Positions 54,602-63,008 of a stretch of DNA of 64,000 bases are shown here, piece by piece. Below the pieces are notes generated by a model. That model did no database searches and was not told where the DNA came from. It saw nothing but the letters and a program-made list of their open reading frames with translations. The translations under genes and the position numbers were made by a program. Source of the stretch: Bacteroidaceae bacterium (lineage in GTDB: Bacteria > Bacteroidota > Bacteroidia > Bacteroidales > Bacteroidaceae). Numbering within the stretch: the first letter of the stretch is position 1; each line of letters starts with the position of its first letter. The DNA is taken from positions 62,001 through 126,000 of the forward strand of contig CABIVS010000015.1 of the NCBI GenBank assembly GCA_902362375.1. The letters run 5' to 3'.

Positions 54602-55054
54602 ATGAATCGAATTTTCCATGCCCGCATCGCCTGGTACCAATATTTCCTGTTGGTAGTGCTTACTGTGAATGCCGTCGGCGCATTGTGGTGTAAATATATC
54701 TTGGTAGCCGTACTGTTCATGCTTATGCTGATTGTAGTAATCGAGCAGATTATACACACTGCTTATACATTGACTACAGACGGTAATCTGGAGGTTTCAC
54801 GCGGCCGTTTTATTCGTAAGAAGGTAATTCCGCTTTCCGAAATCACCACAGTAAGGAAATACCATTCCATGAAGTTCGGTAGTTTTTCGGTGACGGATTA
54901 TATCTTGATAGAATATGGAAAAGGGAAGTTTGTTTCGGTGATGCCTGTCAAGGAACGGGAATTTGCGGAACTGCTCGAAAAGAGAATGTTCGCAAAGAAG
55001 ATAAAAGGGCTGGAGACAATAGACTCTGTAGATTCTCAAGAGGATGAACCATAG
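54602..55054 (+). CDS. Small membrane protein with PH-like domain
   Basis: The protein has about 150 residues from ATG 54602 (MNRIFHARIAWYQYFLL). Two membrane helices fill residues 10-50, followed by a cytoplasmic bacterial PH-like domain: TLTTDGNLEVSRGRFIRKK, IPLSEITTVRKYHSM and SVTDYILIEYGKGKFVSVMP. These blocks match the usual bPH pattern, in which a strand-turn describes how the domain responds to the membrane. The role is unknown. It is 41 bp before the dihydrolipoamide dehydrogenase gene on the same strand, and may be co-transcribed. Confidence 0.75.
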   Translation: MNRIFHARIAWYQYFLLVVLTVNAVGALWCKYILVAVLFMLMLIVVIEQIIHTAYTLTTDGNLEVSRGRFIRKKVIPLSEITTVRKYHSMKFGSFSVTDYILIEYGKGKFVSVMPVKEREFAELLEKRMFAKKIKGLETIDSVDSQEDEP

Positions 55055-55095
55055 CGTGTTTTGATAATAATGAAAAGATTAACTGATTATATACT

Positions 55096-56439
55096 ATGAA
55101 ATATCAAGTAATTATCATCGGTGGCGGTCCTGCGGGATATACGGCTGCCGAAGCTGCCGGTAAAGGCGGTTTGAGCGTATTGCTTATCGAAAAGAATAGT
55201 CTGGGAGGTGTCTGTCTGAATGAAGGCTGTATTCCTACGAAAACGTTGCTGTATTCGGCAAAGACTTATGACAGTGCAAAACATGCGTCAAAGTATGCAG
55301 TCAATATCCCGGAAGTCTCTTTCGATTTGCCTAAGATTATAGCACGTAAAAGTAAGGTAGTGCGTAAACTGGTGCTGGGAGTGAAAGCAAAGCTGACTGC
55401 CAACAATGTGACGATCGTATCGGGAGAAGCACAGATCATTGATAAAAATACAGTTCGTTGCGGAGAAGAGACTTACGAAGGGGAGAACCTGATACTTTGT
55501 ACAGGCTCGGAAACCTTTATTCCCCCTATTCCCGGAGTGGATGCAGTGAACTACTGGACGCACAGGGATGCTTTGGATAGTAAGGAATTGCCGGCTTCTC
55601 TCGCCATTGTCGGTGGCGGAGTGATCGGGATGGAGTTTGCATCGTTCTTCAACAGTTTGGGAGTACAGGTGACGGTGGTTGAGATGATGGACGAAATTCT
55701 GGGTGGAATGGATAAAGAGCTTTCCGCCTTGCTCCGTGCGGAATATGCCAAACGAGGTATTAAATTCCTGCTTGGTACGAAAGTTGTCGGCTTGTCGCAA
55801 ACGGAAGAAGGAGCTGTTGTCTCTTATGAAAATGCAGAGGGAAACGGTAGTGTCGTTGCAGAAAAGCTGTTGATGAGCGTCGGTCGCCGTCCTGTGACGA
55901 AAGGTTTCGGACTCGAAAACCTGAATCTGGAGAAAACAGAGCGTGGCACTATCAGAGTCAATGAAAAGATGCAGACTTCTGTATCGGGTGTGTATGTGTG
56001 TGGTGACCTGACAGGATTCTCTTTGCTCGCTCATACGGCCGTTCGTGAGGCAGAAGTTGCCGTACATTCCATTTTGGGGAAAGAAGACACCATGAGCTAC
56101 CGGGCTATTCCGGGCGTAGTCTATACCAATCCGGAGATTGCCGGAGTGGGTGAAACGGAGGAATCGGCCTCAACGAAAGGAATCAATTATCAGGTTATCA
56201 AACTTCCGATGGCTTACTCCGGCCGTTTTGTGGCGGAGAATGAAGGTGTGAGCGGAGTTTGCAAAGTACTGCTGGATGAACAGCAACGGGTGATTGGCGC
56301 TCATGTATTGGGAAATCCCGCTTCGGAGATTATCACTCTTGCGGGGACTGCCATTGAACTCGGACTGACAGCAGCGCAATGGAAAAAGATTGTTTTCCCG
56401 CATCCCACGGTAGGAGAAATCTTCCGCGAGGCTTTATAA
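55096..56439 (+). CDS. lpdA: Dihydrolipoyl dehydrogenase
   Basis: The 447-residue flavoprotein has the FAD motif IIGGGPAGYTAAEAA at 7-21 and the redox-active disulfide block GGVCLNEGC with Cys40 and Cys45. The NAD-binding motif is IVGGGVIGMEFASFF at about 170, and the C-terminal catalytic pair is in FPHPTVGE. It reoxidises dihydrolipoyl groups of E2 or glycine-cleavage H proteins with NAD+. No E1/E2 or gcv genes are nearby. Its normal length and all key residues indicate function. It lies 41 bp downstream of the PH-domain gene and 86 bp before the thioredoxin-like lipoprotein. Confidence 0.95.
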   Translation: MKYQVIIIGGGPAGYTAAEAAGKGGLSVLLIEKNSLGGVCLNEGCIPTKTLLYSAKTYDSAKHASKYAVNIPEVSFDLPKIIARKSKVVRKLVLGVKAKLTANNVTIVSGEAQIIDKNTVRCGEETYEGENLILCTGSETFIPPIPGVDAVNYWTHRDALDSKELPASLAIVGGGVIGMEFASFFNSLGVQVTVVEMMDEILGGMDKELSALLRAEYAKRGIKFLLGTKVVGLSQTEEGAVVSYENAEGNGSVVAEKLLMSVGRRPVTKGFGLENLNLEKTERGTIRVNEKMQTSVSGVYVCGDLTGFSLLAHTAVREAEVAVHSILGKEDTMSYRAIPGVVYTNPEIAGVGETEESASTKGINYQVIKLPMAYSGRFVAENEGVSGVCKVLLDEQQRVIGAHVLGNPASEIITLAGTAIELGLTAAQWKKIVFPHPTVGEIFREAL

Positions 56440-56525
56440 ACGGATTCTGATATCTGACATTGTGCATTGATTAAGATACTTATCTGATTCATGGACTAGG
56501 ATATCTCACTTATAAAATCGAATAG

Positions 56526-57731
56526 ATGATGAAAAAATATATAATCACTCCGGTCTTATTGACAATAGCTTGTATGGTGATGTGTCATTGTACATTCAAC
56601 CGTAAAGCGTCAGTTGCTGCAAATGAATATTTGATTCAGGGCGAACTGGCTAATCTTCCCGACAGCATTGTGATTGGTCTGTATGAGGAAGACGGAAGTA
56701 TTCTCAACTGTGTATGGAGAGATACGCTTATGAACGGGCAGTTCTCTTTCCGCGACACGGTTTCTACCACGCGGAAAATGCTGATTATGTCTGATAACCG
56801 GGGCTTCCCGGGTACATGGCTGGAAGTGTGGATCGCACCGGGAGAATACATCGAAATCAAGGGGCAGGACAAACTAGTGAAAACATGGGAAGTAGTAAGC
56901 GATGTGCCGGAACAGCAGGAAGAAAACCGCTTTACGGCTTGCGCGATGGCCCAACAGAAAGAACTGATGCAGCACATGGCGGCAGAATATGACTGGCAAC
57001 GGATGATGTTCATAGATCATCCGGGCGACCGGGAGTTTGAAAGTCAGGCCTGGGCCAAGATAGATTCTATCCGGAAACTGTCAATGCCGTTGCAGCAGGA
57101 AATCTGGAAAAAGGAAATGGAATACATGGAAGAAGCGCCCGTCTCCCCGGTATGGATGGACAGGTTATTGCTATTTGCTTCCATGATGAAATATGAAACC
57201 ATCATGCCTTATAAAGAAGAGGTGAAAAAACTCTATGCCCGGATGTCGGAAGCCGATAAGCAAACGGATGACGGACAGGAGATTACAGCCTATGTTTTTC
57301 CTCCCTCTACGGTGGGAATTGGAGATATGATGGTGGATGGGGACTTGTATGATGTGAATGGTTCTCTCCGTCATATTTCAGAGTTCAAGGGGAAGTTCAT
57401 CTTGCTCGACTTCTGGAGTAGCGGGTGTAGTCCTTGTGTGGAGTCGATACCCGAAATGGAGAAGGTGATGGATCTGTATAAGGATAAAATGACTGTGATT
57501 AGTATTAGTGAGGACCCGAAAGCACGTTGGAAAGAGTATATCAAGACGAAAGGAATGGGCGGTAACCAGTGGAACGAACTTCGTAAAGGACGTACCGGTC
57601 TTGCCCTGAACTATCAGGTACGGGGAATCCCTCATTATGTATTGATTGCCCCTGATGGAAAAATCCAGGATGTATGGTCCGGCTATGGCTCCGGTTCGCT
57701 TCTTGGACAGGTAGAGAAAAACTTGAAATAG
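56526..57731 (+). CDS. Thioredoxin-like (TlpA/ResA type) lipoprotein with DUF4369-like N-terminus
   Basis: The 401-residue protein has a hydrophobic signal containing two candidate lipidation Cys (VMCHC around 19-24). The N-terminal domain (YLIQGELANLPDSIVIGLYE and FRDTV) resembles DUF4369, followed by a helical linker. A thioredoxin fold covers about 265-400, with the redox motif CSPC (Cys301, Cys304) in FWSSGCSPCVES and the cis-Pro loop in VRGIPHYVLI. It should act in the periplasm, reducing or isomerising disulfides. This N-terminal plus thioredoxin layout is common in Bacteroides. It is a single transcription unit or part of the Lpd-DacB run. Confidence 0.88.
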   Translation: MMKKYIITPVLLTIACMVMCHCTFNRKASVAANEYLIQGELANLPDSIVIGLYEEDGSILNCVWRDTLMNGQFSFRDTVSTTRKMLIMSDNRGFPGTWLEVWIAPGEYIEIKGQDKLVKTWEVVSDVPEQQEENRFTACAMAQQKELMQHMAAEYDWQRMMFIDHPGDREFESQAWAKIDSIRKLSMPLQQEIWKKEMEYMEEAPVSPVWMDRLLLFASMMKYETIMPYKEEVKKLYARMSEADKQTDDGQEITAYVFPPSTVGIGDMMVDGDLYDVNGSLRHISEFKGKFILLDFWSSGCSPCVESIPEMEKVMDLYKDKMTVISISEDPKARWKEYIKTKGMGGNQWNELRKGRTGLALNYQVRGIPHYVLIAPDGKIQDVWSGYGSGSLLGQVEKNLK

Positions 57732-57777
57732 ATAGATGTAAGATACTATCATTTGTTGATGTCATAAACAGTGTTGT

Positions 57778-59184
57778 ATGAAAAAAAGTTTTTTGTTAGT
57801 CGCCCTTTCAGTTTGTTTATTGCCACTTTGGGGGCAACAGAACTTCTCCCGGATAGATTCGCTTATCAAGAAGATGCTCCCCGAAGCATCCGAAGTCGGC
57901 ATATCCGTCTACGACCTGACGGCTAAGAAATCGCTTTATAACTATCGTGCGGAGAAACTTTCCCGTCCTGCTTCTACCATGAAGCTGCTGACGGCCATTA
58001 CCGCACTCTCCCGCCCAGAAGCCAACGAACCTTTCCGTACGGAAGTATGGCATGATGGCGTGATAGAACATGACACCTTGCAAGGCAACCTGTATGTGGT
58101 AGGCGGATTCGATCCGGAATTTGACAGCCAGTCGATGGATTCATTGATAGAAGAGGTAATCACTTTTCCTTTTTCGGTCATTAACGGTCAGGTATATGGT
58201 GACGTCTCAATGAAAGACTCCCTTTATTGGGGCAGCGGATGGGCCTGGGACGATACGCCTGCGGGTTATCAGCCTTATCTCTCTCCATTGATGTTCTGCA
58301 AAGGGACTGTACAGGTCTCCGTAGTTCCCTCCACCGTGCAGGGCGATGCGGCAAGTGTTTCCTGCCAACCTGTATCTTCCTATTATACAGTAACGAATCA
58401 GACGAAAACACGCACTTCTTCTGCCGGGAAATTCTCTTTCACGAGAGATTGGCTGACGAATGGAAACAATCTCCTTGTTTCGGGCAATGTCACTTCGATC
58501 CGGAAAGATGATGTCAACATCTACGATTCCCCCCGTTTCTTTATGCACACTTTTCTGGAACGCCTTCGTGGGAAAGGAATCACGACTCCCCAGTCGTATG
58601 GTTTTGCCGAATTGCCTCGCGACAGTGTGAGAGTAGAGCGTATGGCTTGCTGGAACACTTCCGTGCAGAAAGTGCTGAACCAGTTGATGAAAGAGAGTGA
58701 TAACCTCAATGCGGAAGCATTTCTCTGTCGCCTGGGAGCGCAGGCTACGGGAAAGAAGCAAGTAGCTGCCGAAGATGGCATTGTCGAAATAATGAGGCTG
58801 ATCCGCTGCCTGGGGCATGATCCGAAAGACTATAAGATTGCCGACGGTTGCGGATTGTCTAATTATAATTACCTCTCCCCTGCTCTGCTGGTCGACTTTC
58901 TAAAATATGCGTACTCGCAAACAGAAGTGTTTCAGATGTTGTATAAATCACTTCCCGTTGGCGGGGTGGACGGAACTTTAAAATTCCGGATGAAAGGTAC
59001 TCCTGCTTTCCGGAATGTTCATGCCAAAACAGGCTCGTTTACGGCAATAAATGCGCTTGCAGGCTATCTGAAGATGAAGAACGGGCATGAAGTGGCATTT
59101 GCCATTATGAACCAGAATGTGCTTTCGGCTGCTAAAGCGAGAGCGTTTCAGGATAAGGTGTGTGAGGTGATTATCGGGAAATAG
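57778..59184 (+). CDS. dacB: D-alanyl-D-alanine carboxypeptidase/endopeptidase (PBP4 type)
   Basis: The 468-residue protein has a signal peptide (LPLWGQ about residue 20). The three penicillin-binding motifs are present and well spaced: SxxK at Ser66-Lys69 (STMK), SxN at Ser307-Asn309 (SDN) and KTG at Lys417-Gly419. The long gap between SxxK and SxN is the mark of the PBP4/DacB class. It trims or cleaves peptide cross-links in peptidoglycan in the periplasm. It starts 46 bp after the thioredoxin-like gene. Its stop is only 6 bp from the stop of the converging AAA ATPase gene and no hairpin lies between. Confidence 0.93.
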   Translation: MKKSFLLVALSVCLLPLWGQQNFSRIDSLIKKMLPEASEVGISVYDLTAKKSLYNYRAEKLSRPASTMKLLTAITALSRPEANEPFRTEVWHDGVIEHDTLQGNLYVVGGFDPEFDSQSMDSLIEEVITFPFSVINGQVYGDVSMKDSLYWGSGWAWDDTPAGYQPYLSPLMFCKGTVQVSVVPSTVQGDAASVSCQPVSSYYTVTNQTKTRTSSAGKFSFTRDWLTNGNNLLVSGNVTSIRKDDVNIYDSPRFFMHTFLERLRGKGITTPQSYGFAELPRDSVRVERMACWNTSVQKVLNQLMKESDNLNAEAFLCRLGAQATGKKQVAAEDGIVEIMRLIRCLGHDPKDYKIADGCGLSNYNYLSPALLVDFLKYAYSQTEVFQMLYKSLPVGGVDGTLKFRMKGTPAFRNVHAKTGSFTAINALAGYLKMKNGHEVAFAIMNQNVLSAAKARAFQDKVCEVIIGK

Positions 59185-59190
59185 GCTATG

Positions 59191-60387
59191 TTAATACATT
59201 AGCCCGAACAACCAAAGTGGAATCTCGTTGTTGAATCCGATTTCTATGTTATCAAGGGCTAGGTATCCATTCTCCACTCCCGCTAATTGTTTTTGAGTTT
59301 TGTTTTTACCACCTATTTCGAAATTATATGTTTCATTCAATGTGAAATCTATTTGGGAGGAATAGGTAACCTTATGTTTTACGACTGTTTGATTAAAGAA
59401 GAATGTTTCCCGGACATTTCCTATATCTGTTTTTTCTCCTCCCAATGCGTATGCATAATTTGTATTACCTAAATAAATTTTTTCCGGTTTTGCCAGTTGT
59501 TTGATGCCGGAAGCTTCTTTGTCAAGTAGTAGGATGGCTTGGGCTTTTTGGAGATAGGATAGATAATTCAACAGACTGATACGACTGACTTCTATCTCCT
59601 TACTAAGCATTGATATATTGGGAATATAGGGTACAAGTCCGGCGAGTATGGCAAATAGTTTTTTTATTTTACCAATGGAGTAATAATCTATTTTTTCAGT
59701 AGAAGGTAGATCTACATCCAGAATTGTATTCAGGGTGGCTAATAGTTTCTCATGATACAATATTTTATCTTCTTTATAAAAAGGGAAATAGCCGTAAGCT
59801 AAGTATTCGTTGAACGCTACAAGCGGCTTCAACTGTTTGTTTACGTTCATGGCCATTTCGATATGTCGGTTCAGAATATCAGAAAGTGTAAGTGCTTCCA
59901 TTTTATATCCATATTCGAATAGTAAGAATTCACGGAAAGAAAGGCCATGAAGATGATAGGTAACAGCCCTTCTTGAGAGGTCTGCTTCGCCTTTGTGTAT
60001 TTCCAATAAAGAAGATCCTGTGAATACTATTTTTATGTCCGGATAACTGTCATAGATGTTTTTTATTTCTCTTGACCAGGTGGGGTATTTGTGTACTTCG
60101 TCCAAAAACAAAGCTTTTCCTCCCATTTTCTGAAACTCGTCAGCCAGTTCAAATAATGAATGAGTGGTGAACCATATATTGTCTAATGAAACGTAGAGTG
60201 CTTCATTGCCATAGCCGGGGTAATGCTCTTTTATGTATTGAAGCATCAGGGTAGTTTTTCCTGTTCCGCGTGCACCTGTTATAGCTATCAGTCGATTGTT
60301 CCAACGAATTTCATGATACAGGTATCTGATGAAATCCAGAGAGACCCGTTCTTTAAGTTGATAGAATGTGGTGAATAACTGTTTCAT
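59191..60387 (-). CDS. AAA ATPase with DUF4143 C-terminal domain
   Basis: The 398-residue protein has a Walker A motif (GARGTGKT at 38-45, with Lys44) in the AAA_14 type, a Walker B-like block (GGKALFLDEVHKY near 89-101) and a C-terminal DUF4143-like helical region. Such ATPases are numerous in Bacteroides and of unknown role. No partner gene is seen. It has a strong promoter (TTTG 20 bp TATCTTTG) embedded in a large inverted repeat, as described under 60418-60480. The start at 60387 (MKQLFTTFYQLKE) is 25 bp after that promoter. It converges on dacB with only 6 bp between stops. Confidence 0.85.
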   Translation of the reverse strand: MKQLFTTFYQLKERVSLDFIRYLYHEIRWNNRLIAITGARGTGKTTLMLQYIKEHYPGYGNEALYVSLDNIWFTTHSLFELADEFQKMGGKALFLDEVHKYPTWSREIKNIYDSYPDIKIVFTGSSLLEIHKGEADLSRRAVTYHLHGLSFREFLLFEYGYKMEALTLSDILNRHIEMAMNVNKQLKPLVAFNEYLAYGYFPFYKEDKILYHEKLLATLNTILDVDLPSTEKIDYYSIGKIKKLFAILAGLVPYIPNISMLSKEIEVSRISLLNYLSYLQKAQAILLLDKEASGIKQLAKPEKIYLGNTNYAYALGGEKTDIGNVRETFFFNQTVVKHKVTYSSQIDFTLNETYNFEIGGKNKTQKQLAGVENGYLALDNIEIGFNNEIPLWLFGLMY

Positions 60388-60411
60388 AGGAGTAACTTAT
60401 TGATTCTTCTA

Positions 60412-60443
60412 CAAAGATATAATTGTATTCTCTAATAAACAAA
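60412..60443 (-). promoter_or_regulatory. Promoter of the AAA ATPase gene
   Basis: Read on the minus strand, TTTG (60443-60440) and TATCTTTG (60419-60412) are separated by 20 bp, a full match to the Bacteroides -33/-7 consensus. It is 25 bp from the ATG at 60387. The -33 box and the whole spacer lie in the left arm of the inverted repeat at 60418-60480. Confidence 0.65.
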
Positions 60444-60480
60444 AATAGTTGGATTTTGTTTACCAGAGAATACAATTATA
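60418..60480. repeat. 27-bp inverted repeat over the ATPase promoter
   Basis: Left arm 60418-60444 and right arm 60454-60480 match as inverted repeats at 25 of 27 positions with a 9-bp spacer. The outer arms read TATAATTGTATTCTCT. The ATPase promoter lies in the left arm, and by symmetry the right arm holds an imperfect mirror promoter on the plus strand (TTTG 60455-60458, TATACTTG 60477-60484). Confidence 0.7.
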
Positions 60481-60518
60481 CTTGTTTTGAATCGAATACT
60501 GTAAATTCTATATTCTAT

Positions 60519-62018
60519 TTACTTTGCGTATTCAGTCCAATTGGTATTCTTCATATCGCCACTTTTAGCCAACTCTGCGTGCATGCCCAGTGCAGCCTGA
60601 ATAGCGTGCGGAGTCTGTGCTCTGTTACCGGCCAGCTTGAGGTAATCCCAAAGAAGCTCTTTATAGTCAGGATGTGCACAGTTTTCGATGATGGCTTGTG
60701 CGCGTTCTTTCGGGCTCTTGCCACGAAGATCGGCAACACCTTGCTCGGTGATAACGATGTTGACATCGTGCTCTGTGTGGTCGTGGTGGGATACCATCGG
60801 TACGATCGCACTGATTTTACCTTCTTTGGCCACAGACGGACAAGTAAAGATAGAGATGTAAGCGTTGCGGGTAAAGTCTCCCGAACCACCGATGCCGTTC
60901 ATCATTTTTGTTCCGCCGATATGGGTAGAGTTTACATTGCCGTACAGGTCAACTTCGATGGCTGTATTGATGGAAATGACACCGAGACGGCGTACTATTT
61001 CCGGGCTGTTTGAGATTTCCGACGGACGGAGAACCAGTTTATCGCGGAAGAAATCCATATCGTTGTAAATACCTTCCAGACAGTCGTTTGTAACAGTCAG
61101 TGAGCAGGCACTACCGAATTTGATACGTCCTTCGCGAATCAATCCGATCACGGAATTCTGGATTACCTCTGTGTACATCTCAAATGCAGGAATCGTTTTG
61201 TCACGTCCCAATGCACCGAGTACGGCGTTGGCGATGTTTCCTACACCCGATTGCAAAGGCAAGAAACTAGGCGGGATGATACCGCGTTTCATGTCGGCAG
61301 CAAGGAAGTCGGCAACATTCTGTCCGATTTTGTCGGTCAACGGATCAGCAGCAGCGAAAGAACGCGCTTCGTCCGGCCAGTTGGTTTCTACTACGCCTAT
61401 AATCTTTTTCGGGTCTACCTGAACGTAAGGCAGTCCGATACGGTCACTCGGTTTGTAGATCGGTATTTCGCGGCGGTAAGGCGGGTCGAGCGGTTCGTAT
61501 ACGTCATGCATACCCATACCGGATTTGCTGTGTGCGCTGTTCAACTCCACGATAATCTGGTCGGCAAGACGGCAGATAGTCGGCGAAATACCACCGGCGG
61601 CAGTCAGATAAATCTTTCCGTCGGGAGTCACTTCGCAGGCTTCGATAATGGCTACGTTCACTTTACCCATGAACCCGTAGCGCACTTCCTGTGCCATTTG
61701 TGAGAGATGTATGTCGTTGTAGGCAATCTCTCCGTTGTTCACAGCTTTGCGGAAGTCGGCGTTGGTAGTATAAGGAGCGCGGTAGCGGATGGCTTTGGCG
61801 CGTGACAGTACACCGTCACAGGATTCCCCTGTTGATGCGCCTGTGAAAATTCCTACTTGAAACGGGTTTCCTTTCGCATGTTCTGCTTCAGCAATTTTTG
61901 CGAGTTCGGCTGTTACAGCCTTGGCCGTTCCGGCGGGAGTAAATCCGCTTAGGCCGATGTTGTAGCCATGTTTGATCAGGCTTGCAGCTTCCGCTGCCGA
62001 AATACGATTGAATGACAT
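60519..62018 (-). CDS. Acetyl-CoA hydrolase/transferase family, succinate-type CoA transferase
   Basis: The 499-residue cytoplasmic enzyme is a class I CoA-transferase of the AarC/Cat1/ScpC group. Key blocks are GLSGFTPAGTAKAVT, FTGASTGESCDG, LTAAGGISPTICRLADQIIVE and the catalytic region EMYTEVIQNS, with the likely catalytic Glu at 284. The C-terminal GGTKMMNGIGGSGDF stretch is the usual CoA-binding Gly run. In Bacteroides such enzymes move CoA between succinate and propionate or acetate, serving the succinate-propionate pathway. The exact acyl partner is not readable. A GC-rich hairpin region lies 67 bp upstream of its start, and it stands as a single gene. Confidence 0.9.
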   Translation of the reverse strand: MSFNRISAAEAASLIKHGYNIGLSGFTPAGTAKAVTAELAKIAEAEHAKGNPFQVGIFTGASTGESCDGVLSRAKAIRYRAPYTTNADFRKAVNNGEIAYNDIHLSQMAQEVRYGFMGKVNVAIIEACEVTPDGKIYLTAAGGISPTICRLADQIIVELNSAHSKSGMGMHDVYEPLDPPYRREIPIYKPSDRIGLPYVQVDPKKIIGVVETNWPDEARSFAAADPLTDKIGQNVADFLAADMKRGIIPPSFLPLQSGVGNIANAVLGALGRDKTIPAFEMYTEVIQNSVIGLIREGRIKFGSACSLTVTNDCLEGIYNDMDFFRDKLVLRPSEISNSPEIVRRLGVISINTAIEVDLYGNVNSTHIGGTKMMNGIGGSGDFTRNAYISIFTCPSVAKEGKISAIVPMVSHHDHTEHDVNIVITEQGVADLRGKSPKERAQAIIENCAHPDYKELLWDYLKLAGNRAQTPHAIQAALGMHAELAKSGDMKNTNWTEYAK

Positions 62019-62085
62019 AAATAGTAAATTTCGTGTTAAAATACAGTTGATATTTTATCGGTTAATAATTCGATTTCTTATTAAA

Positions 62086-62178
62086 ATTTCAGGCACGGAT
62101 TACATGGATTTCACGGTTTTCGGAAAGTTAGGGATTGCATAAAGCAATAGCGTAATCCGTGTAATCCGTGCCTGAAAT
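62086..62178. repeat. 27-bp inverted repeat with inner stem, between a small membrane protein and the CoA transferase
   Basis: Left arm 62086-62112 and right arm 62152-62178 match in inverted orientation at 25 of 27 positions. The arms contain AGGCACGGATTACA-type sequence that itself has a CACGGATT direct repeat character. The loop includes ATTGC/GCAAT (62134-62138 with 62144-62148). It lies 21 bp after the upstream gene's stop and could act as its terminator, but lacks a U-tract on the minus strand. Confidence 0.65.
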
Positions 62179-62198
62179 ATATGTCTTTATAATTTCCG

Positions 62199-62672
62199 TC
62201 AGTATTTCCGTTGAAGTATCTCCCCCCAGATAATGGCTCGGCGGGCTTCTTCTGCCGAATGAATTGTGAAGTCTTCGTTGTTATCGGATGATTTGTTGAG
62301 AGCGTCGTAATGAGAACCTTGCCTGTTGTTCAATTGATCTTGCGCGGCACTGTTTGCCAGGGATGCGGCAACGGAAACTTCTTCTCTTTTCTTTTTCTGC
62401 TTCGGAACTTTTCCGGGTGGCGTCTGTTGTGAATGCTTTTTCCGGGTTGGCGGTTCGATAGGTTTAGGCTGGAACAATTCTTCCAGCGACTTGGGGCCGC
62501 CCCATGCCTCGGGCATAGGAACTGCATCCGGAGCTACTTCAACGGGGGATGGCATCGGGGAAACGGGGCGTTTATTCTTAGCTTTTTTCGATTTACTATT
62601 CTTATTCACCTCTTTGAATATTCCCACAAGAATGACACCTGCTATCAAGAGAAATTTCAAAAAATCTTCCAT
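62199..62672 (-). CDS. Small single-pass membrane protein, unrecognised
   Basis: The 157-residue protein has an N-terminal membrane helix (FLKFLLIAGVILVGIFKEV, about 4-22), then a Lys/Pro-rich cytoplasmic or periplasmic region (KNSKSKKAKNKRPVSPMP) and a disordered body with PxxP repeats. It ends in a short helical segment containing SAEEARRAIIWGEILQRKY. Similar proteins are common in Bacteroides with no assigned function. A TAACTTTG element (62701-62708, minus strand) lies 28 bp upstream of the ATG. Confidence 0.7.
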   Translation of the reverse strand: MEDFLKFLLIAGVILVGIFKEVNKNSKSKKAKNKRPVSPMPSPVEVAPDAVPMPEAWGGPKSLEELFQPKPIEPPTRKKHSQQTPPGKVPKQKKKREEVSVAASLANSAAQDQLNNRQGSHYDALNKSSDNNEDFTIHSAEEARRAIIWGEILQRKY

Positions 62673-62700
62673 TGTGTTTCACTGCTAATTAGTTATCTGC

Positions 62701-62708
62701 CAAAGTTA
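62701..62708 (-). promoter_or_regulatory. -7 promoter element TAACTTTG for the small membrane protein
   Basis: Minus-strand TAACTTTG matches TAnnTTTG 28 bp ahead of the ATG at 62672. No -33 TTTG at good spacing. Confidence 0.4.
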
Positions 62709-62750
62709 CGTATTTTATCTGGTTCAGGCTAACTTTTTAGTATGAAAAAA

Positions 62751-62781
62751 GGGCAGCTTCACAGCTCCCCTTAATTTTTTT
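62751..62781 (+). terminator. Terminator-like hairpin followed by T-run, not behind any gene
   Basis: GGGCAGCT (62751-62758) pairs with AGCTCCCC (62763-62770), with one mismatch and a TCAC loop, followed by TTAATTTTTTT. It resembles a plus-strand attenuator or small-RNA end, because no plus-strand gene lies upstream within the gene-free region. Confidence 0.5.
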
Positions 62782-62971
62782 AACCTAAACCTTAACTATG
62801 AAAAAATCTAATGTTTCTTTCATTGCACAAATGTGAAAAATAAATTTAAATTTGCCAAGCATATCGCCTAAAAATGTTTATTCCCTTAACATTAATTACA
62901 AATTTGCTTGCCAAATCATAAGTTTTTGCGTTATTTTGATATCAATTCACTACTTATTGAAAGCGAAGCCG

Positions 62972-62979
62972 TATCTTTG
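62972..62979 (+). promoter_or_regulatory. -7 promoter element TATCTTTG for miaB
   Basis: TATCTTTG matches the Bacteroides -7 box 29 bp before the miaB ATG; no strong -33 TTTG at good spacing. Confidence 0.45.
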
Positions 62980-63008
62980 CATCCGAATTTTTAAACTAAG
63001 ATTTGAGT

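Larger units (their letters stand above)
62673..63008. other. Divergent gene-free region upstream of miaB
   Basis: The 336 bp hold the minus-strand -7 element at 62701-62708, a hairpin with T-run (62751-62781), two mini-ORFs (62742-62774 and 62798-62836), a TAAATTTG element (62847-62854) and a TATCTTTG element (62972-62979) close to miaB. Confidence 0.55.

Noticed and set aside
55288..56067. 259-codon minus-strand frame opposite lpdA
   Set aside because: lpdA is a canonical flavoprotein with both redox cysteines; the antisense frame is a shadow.
60418..60480. Invertible (phase-variable) promoter
   Set aside because: The arms are only 9 bp apart and the promoter spans one arm rather than lying between the arms, unlike known Bacteroides invertible promoters; no recombinase gene is nearby.
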